From Nitrospira sp. (GTDB lineage: Bacteria; Nitrospirota; Nitrospiria; Nitrospirales; Nitrospiraceae), in NCBI GenBank assembly GCA_018242665.1, contig JAFEBL010000029.1, positions 1 to 35,719 on the forward strand: 35,719 nt of DNA, given 5' to 3'. The notes below the pieces were generated by a model. It was not told the DNA's origin and made no database searches. It saw only the letters and a program-made list of their open reading frames with translations. Numbering within the stretch: position 1 is the stretch's first letter; every line of letters begins with the position of its first letter. Below, piece after piece: positions 33,248-35,719 of the stretch. The translations under genes were made by a program, and so were the position numbers.

Positions 33248-33730
33248 TTAGACCCGTTCGATCAAACACACGGCTTGAGCGGCGATCGCCTCTTCACGTC
33301 CGACCGCATCCAACCCTTCCCCACTCTTGACCTTCACATTGACAAGATCCGAGTCTACCTGCAGCACGCCGGCGATGATCTTTTGCATCGCGGCCAGATG
33401 CGGGCTCAACCGGGGCGCCTGGGCGATGATGGTACTGTCCACATTGGCCAATCGATAGCCCTTAGTCCGCAATTTCTCGACGACGTCTTCCAGCAACTTC
33501 AAGCTGGAAATATTCTTGAACCGTTGATCTGAACTCGGGTAGTGACGACCGAGATCCCCTTCCCCCATGGCGCCCAAGAGGGCATCACACATGGCATGCA
33601 CGAGGGCGTCGGAATCCGAATGCCCCTGCAAACCCTTGTGATGCGGAATCTCAAGTCCGCCGAGAATCAACTTGCGCCCTGCCACCAACGGATGAATATC
33701 CCATCCACACCCCACGCGTACCGCCGTCAT
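33248..33730 (-). CDS. ispF: 2-C-methyl-D-erythritol 2,4-cyclodiphosphate synthase
   Basis: 160 aa. IspF closes CDP-ME 2-phosphate to the cyclodiphosphate in the MEP isoprenoid pathway. The metal site is seen as Asp11 and His13 in GWDIHPL plus His45 in HSDSDALVHAMCDALLGAMG, and GEGDLGRHYPSSD follows as in the family. The C-terminal active-site loop, usually a run of Thr before Glu, reads VKVKSGEGLDAVGREEAIAA, so Thr residues are replaced by Lys-Ser-Gly while Glu is kept. Length is normal. Its start overlaps the ispD stop by 4 bp (ATGA), so translation is coupled. Confidence 0.95.
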   Translation of the reverse strand: MTAVRVGCGWDIHPLVAGRKLILGGLEIPHHKGLQGHSDSDALVHAMCDALLGAMGEGDLGRHYPSSDQRFKNISSLKLLEDVVEKLRTKGYRLANVDSTIIAQAPRLSPHLAAMQKIIAGVLQVDSDLVNVKVKSGEGLDAVGREEAIAAQAVCLIERV

Positions 33731-34482
33731 ACTGTACTCCTCGCCGCCGCCCGTGCACGGAGAATGGCTTCCCCGATCACGAGATCTTCCGGCCTTGTGA
33801 CTTTAATATTCTCCCCGCTGCCCTCGACCACAACGACCCGCTTTCCGAGCATCTCGACGAGATGCGCATCATCCGTCGCCTGCACACCGCTCAACAGACC
33901 CTTCCGATGTGCTTCCTCCAGCCATTCACGGCGAAAGGCTTGCGGGGTTTGCGCAAGCCAGAGCGGCCCGCGATCCACCGTCCGTTCGATGACTCCACCG
34001 CTCCCGACGTATTTCACCGTGTCTCGCATCGGAAGGGCGATGATCGCAGCCCCATGTTCAACGGCAGCGGCCACCACCTGCCTGATCATACTCTCCGTCA
34101 AAAATGGCCGGACCGCATCGTGTACGAGGACAATCTCCGTCTCGGGATCCACCTCCGCCAGGGCATGACGCACGGAATCCTGACGCTGCTCCCCGCCCGG
34201 CACCACCTTGGTAACCTTGGGGAATTCGCCCGTCGCCACAATGTGATCGAGGCAGTATTGGCGTTCAGATTGGGGGACAGCGAGAATAATCTCGTGGATC
34301 ACCGGGGAAGCCTGGAGCACGGTGAGAGACTGCGCCAAAATGGGCCGGCCACCGAGCGCGAGAAACTGCTTCGGGATGTGGCCTCCCATCCGAAGGCCGC
34401 GACCGGCCGCGGGCACCAGAGCCACGGTTCGCGGGCTCTTGTGCACCGGCGCCGGCTTAGGAGCAGACACTGATCGACTCAC
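33727..34482 (-). CDS. ispD: 2-C-methyl-D-erythritol 4-phosphate cytidylyltransferase
   Basis: 251 aa. IspD couples CTP to MEP, giving CDP-ME. The CTP-binding loop is VALVPAAGRGLRMGGHIPKQ (residues about 20-39), followed by LVHDAVRPF, RDTVK, LWLAQTPQAFRREWL and the substrate site TDDAHLVEMLG, ending in KVTRPEDLVIGEAIL. The start is uncertain: GTG 34482 gives about 18 extra residues (MSRSVSAPKPAPVHKSPRTV) before the domain and has no strong ribosome site; a GTG at 34470 is an alternative. It lies 77 bp after the YacL-like gene and overlaps ispF, the arrangement also known in Bacillus. Confidence 0.94.
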   Translation of the reverse strand: MSRSVSAPKPAPVHKSPRTVALVPAAGRGLRMGGHIPKQFLALGGRPILAQSLTVLQASPVIHEIILAVPQSERQYCLDHIVATGEFPKVTKVVPGGEQRQDSVRHALAEVDPETEIVLVHDAVRPFLTESMIRQVVAAAVEHGAAIIALPMRDTVKYVGSGGVIERTVDRGPLWLAQTPQAFRREWLEEAHRKGLLSGVQATDDAHLVEMLGKRVVVVEGSGENIKVTRPEDLVIGEAILRARAAARSTV

Positions 34483-34559
34483 GGAGAATGGAGCCGGAAT
34501 CGAGGCGGCGATGCGGGTAACTGAGCCAAGCCGGTCCCGCGCCCCTCTTCATCGCGTTG

Positions 34560-35585
34560 TTACCCACGTGCGACTTGATACTCCTCCCGCTCGGACTCTT
34601 CTTTCAGGCGCGTGAAAATCATGCGTCCCGCCGTCGTTTGGAGCACGCTGGTGACCGTCACATCCACATTGCGGCCGATACAGCGCCGGGCGTTATCCAC
34701 GACGATCATCGTGCCGTCATCCAGATAGGCCACGCCCTGTCCGGCTTCCTTGCCTTCTTTCAACACAAAGACGCGAATCGTCTCTCCGGGAAGCACCACC
34801 GGTCGCAGCGCGTTGCAGAGTTCGTTGATATTCAACACGCGAACACCTTGCAGTTCGGCCACCTTATTCAGATTCAAATCATTGGTGACGATTCGTCCGC
34901 CCACCTTCTTGGCCAACACGACGAGTTTGGCATCGACTTCTTTGACGTGAGGGAAATCCTCCTCGACGATACGCACATCCACGTCGGGCATCTTCTGTAT
35001 TTTGTTCAGGATATCCAACCCGCGGCGACCGCGTGCGCGCTTGAGCGAGTCCGATGAATCCGCGATATGTTGCAACTCATTCAAGATGAAATGCGGCACC
35101 AGAAATGGGCCTTCGAGGAAACCGGTTTCGCACAAATCCGCGACCCGGCCGTCGATGATCACACTCGTATCCAACACTTTGAGACAGCCCGTCGAGGCCA
35201 TCGACGAAGAGGCCCCTTGATGGACCGACGGAAACTGCTCATTCCCAAACCGCGCGCCCATGGCCAATCCCAGATAGGGGAACCCCAGGAGAAACACCAG
35301 TCCCCCGATGTGGAAGAGAAAGGTTTCCACATCGAACACGGCGCTCCCGACCCACTCCACCAATCCCGTCAACACCAACCCACCGGCCAACCCGATCGCA
35401 CCACCGACAATAATACCGAATGAAAGTCTGCGCAGCGCATATTCTCCGGCCAGAATGAGGCCGCCGGCGACCGCACCCATCCCCAACCCGACGAGCAGAA
35501 ACTCCCGACTAGGATCCTGGGCCCGCAAGAATAGGGCCAGCCCTGCAAGAGCGCTGAGAAGAACAAATATGGCCCGTGCTACCAT
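34560..35585 (-). CDS. YacL-like membrane protein with PIN and TRAM domains
   Basis: 341 aa; ATG 35585 is preceded by GGAGG at good distance, so the longer frame to 35639 is rejected. Four membrane helices (about 4-20, 29-47, 55-75, 88-108) are followed by a PIN-like nuclease domain from about 136 (VLDTSVIIDGRVADL, HFILNELQHIADSSD, EVDAKLVVLAKKVGGRIVTN, DLNLNKVAELQGV), with conserved acidic residues, and a C-terminal TRAM domain (EGKEAGQGVAYLDDGTMIVV, RNVDVTVTSVLQTTAGRMIF) that likely binds RNA. In Bacillus the same gene, yacL, precedes ispD and ispF. Activity is unproven; a membrane-held RNase is the natural inference. Confidence 0.92.
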   Translation of the reverse strand: MVARAIFVLLSALAGLALFLRAQDPSREFLLVGLGMGAVAGGLILAGEYALRRLSFGIIVGGAIGLAGGLVLTGLVEWVGSAVFDVETFLFHIGGLVFLLGFPYLGLAMGARFGNEQFPSVHQGASSSMASTGCLKVLDTSVIIDGRVADLCETGFLEGPFLVPHFILNELQHIADSSDSLKRARGRRGLDILNKIQKMPDVDVRIVEEDFPHVKEVDAKLVVLAKKVGGRIVTNDLNLNKVAELQGVRVLNINELCNALRPVVLPGETIRVFVLKEGKEAGQGVAYLDDGTMIVVDNARRCIGRNVDVTVTSVLQTTAGRMIFTRLKEESEREEYQVARG

Positions 35586-35635
35586 ACTGTTTTCCTCCTC
35601 TCTGTGATTGGCCTCGAACGGACGATTCGAAGCAA

Positions 35636-35719
35636 TCACGGCCTCAGCGTCAGATAAATGGCTCGCCCCTGCCGTCTCAGCAGGAGCAACACCGCCTGGT
35701 CCTTCGGCAGATTTGCAGC
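35636..35719 (-). CDS. C-terminal end of a probable HtrA/DegP-type serine protease, cut by the right edge
   Basis: A frame entering from the right edge reads LPKDQAVLLLLRRQGRAIYL and ends TLRP before TGA 35636-35638. This matches the typical end of the second PDZ domain in periplasmic Do-like proteases, where a strand with LLLxxRxG is followed by a few residues. Only 27 residues are visible, so the protease domain cannot be checked. The stop is 50 bp before the YacL-like start on the same strand, so the genes may be co-transcribed. Confidence 0.6.
   Translation of the reverse strand, partial: AANLPKDQAVLLLLRRQGRAIYLTLRP

Overview
The window is GC-rich, densely coded chromosomal DNA from a Gram-negative (diderm) bacterium. 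Lipoprotein-type outer-membrane efflux proteins, a TonB-dependent receptor and a periplasmic amidase show the outer membrane. Gene order, codon style and a composite palindromic intergenic repeat at 24762-25032 resemble what I remember of Nitrospira (phylum Nitrospirota). That assignment is inference from memory, not a database result.

Region 1 (1-10761, + strand) is an uncharacterised cassette. It has the C-terminal tail of one protein, then four tightly spaced genes for an 870-aa protein, a 269-aa Ala/Gln/Thr-rich coiled coil, a 1771-aa giant with two coiled-coil segments and a C-terminal beta-sandwich-like module, and a 574-aa protein. None has a signal peptide or membrane segment, and none has a function I can name. 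It is the best candidate in the window for an undescribed system, probably a multi-protein assembly.

Region 2 (10762-23483) is export. A divergent MarR-type regulator faces a periplasmic adaptor plus AcrB-like pump operon that lacks its own outer-membrane channel. An orphan ModA-like binding protein lies on the opposite strand. A second RND operon follows, with the permease split into two overlapping reading frames, then an adaptor and an outer-membrane factor that could serve both pumps.

Region 3 (23731-27885) holds a small exported protein and, on the minus strand, a likely metal- or ligand-uptake group: a His-rich exported protein, a TonB-dependent receptor, and a soluble TonB-C-like protein separated from the receptor by three degenerate repeat units.

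Region 4 (28065-35719) is housekeeping: DAHP synthase, TatD-type nuclease, a NYN-domain RNase (YacP-like), AMIN/Amidase_3 cell-wall amidase, TruA, a PsiF-repeat protein, and a minus-strand group of a YacL-like PIN/TRAM protein, IspD and IspF. The C-terminal end of a probable HtrA/DegP protease runs off the right edge. No tRNA, rRNA, CRISPR array, insertion sequence or phage gene was recognised.
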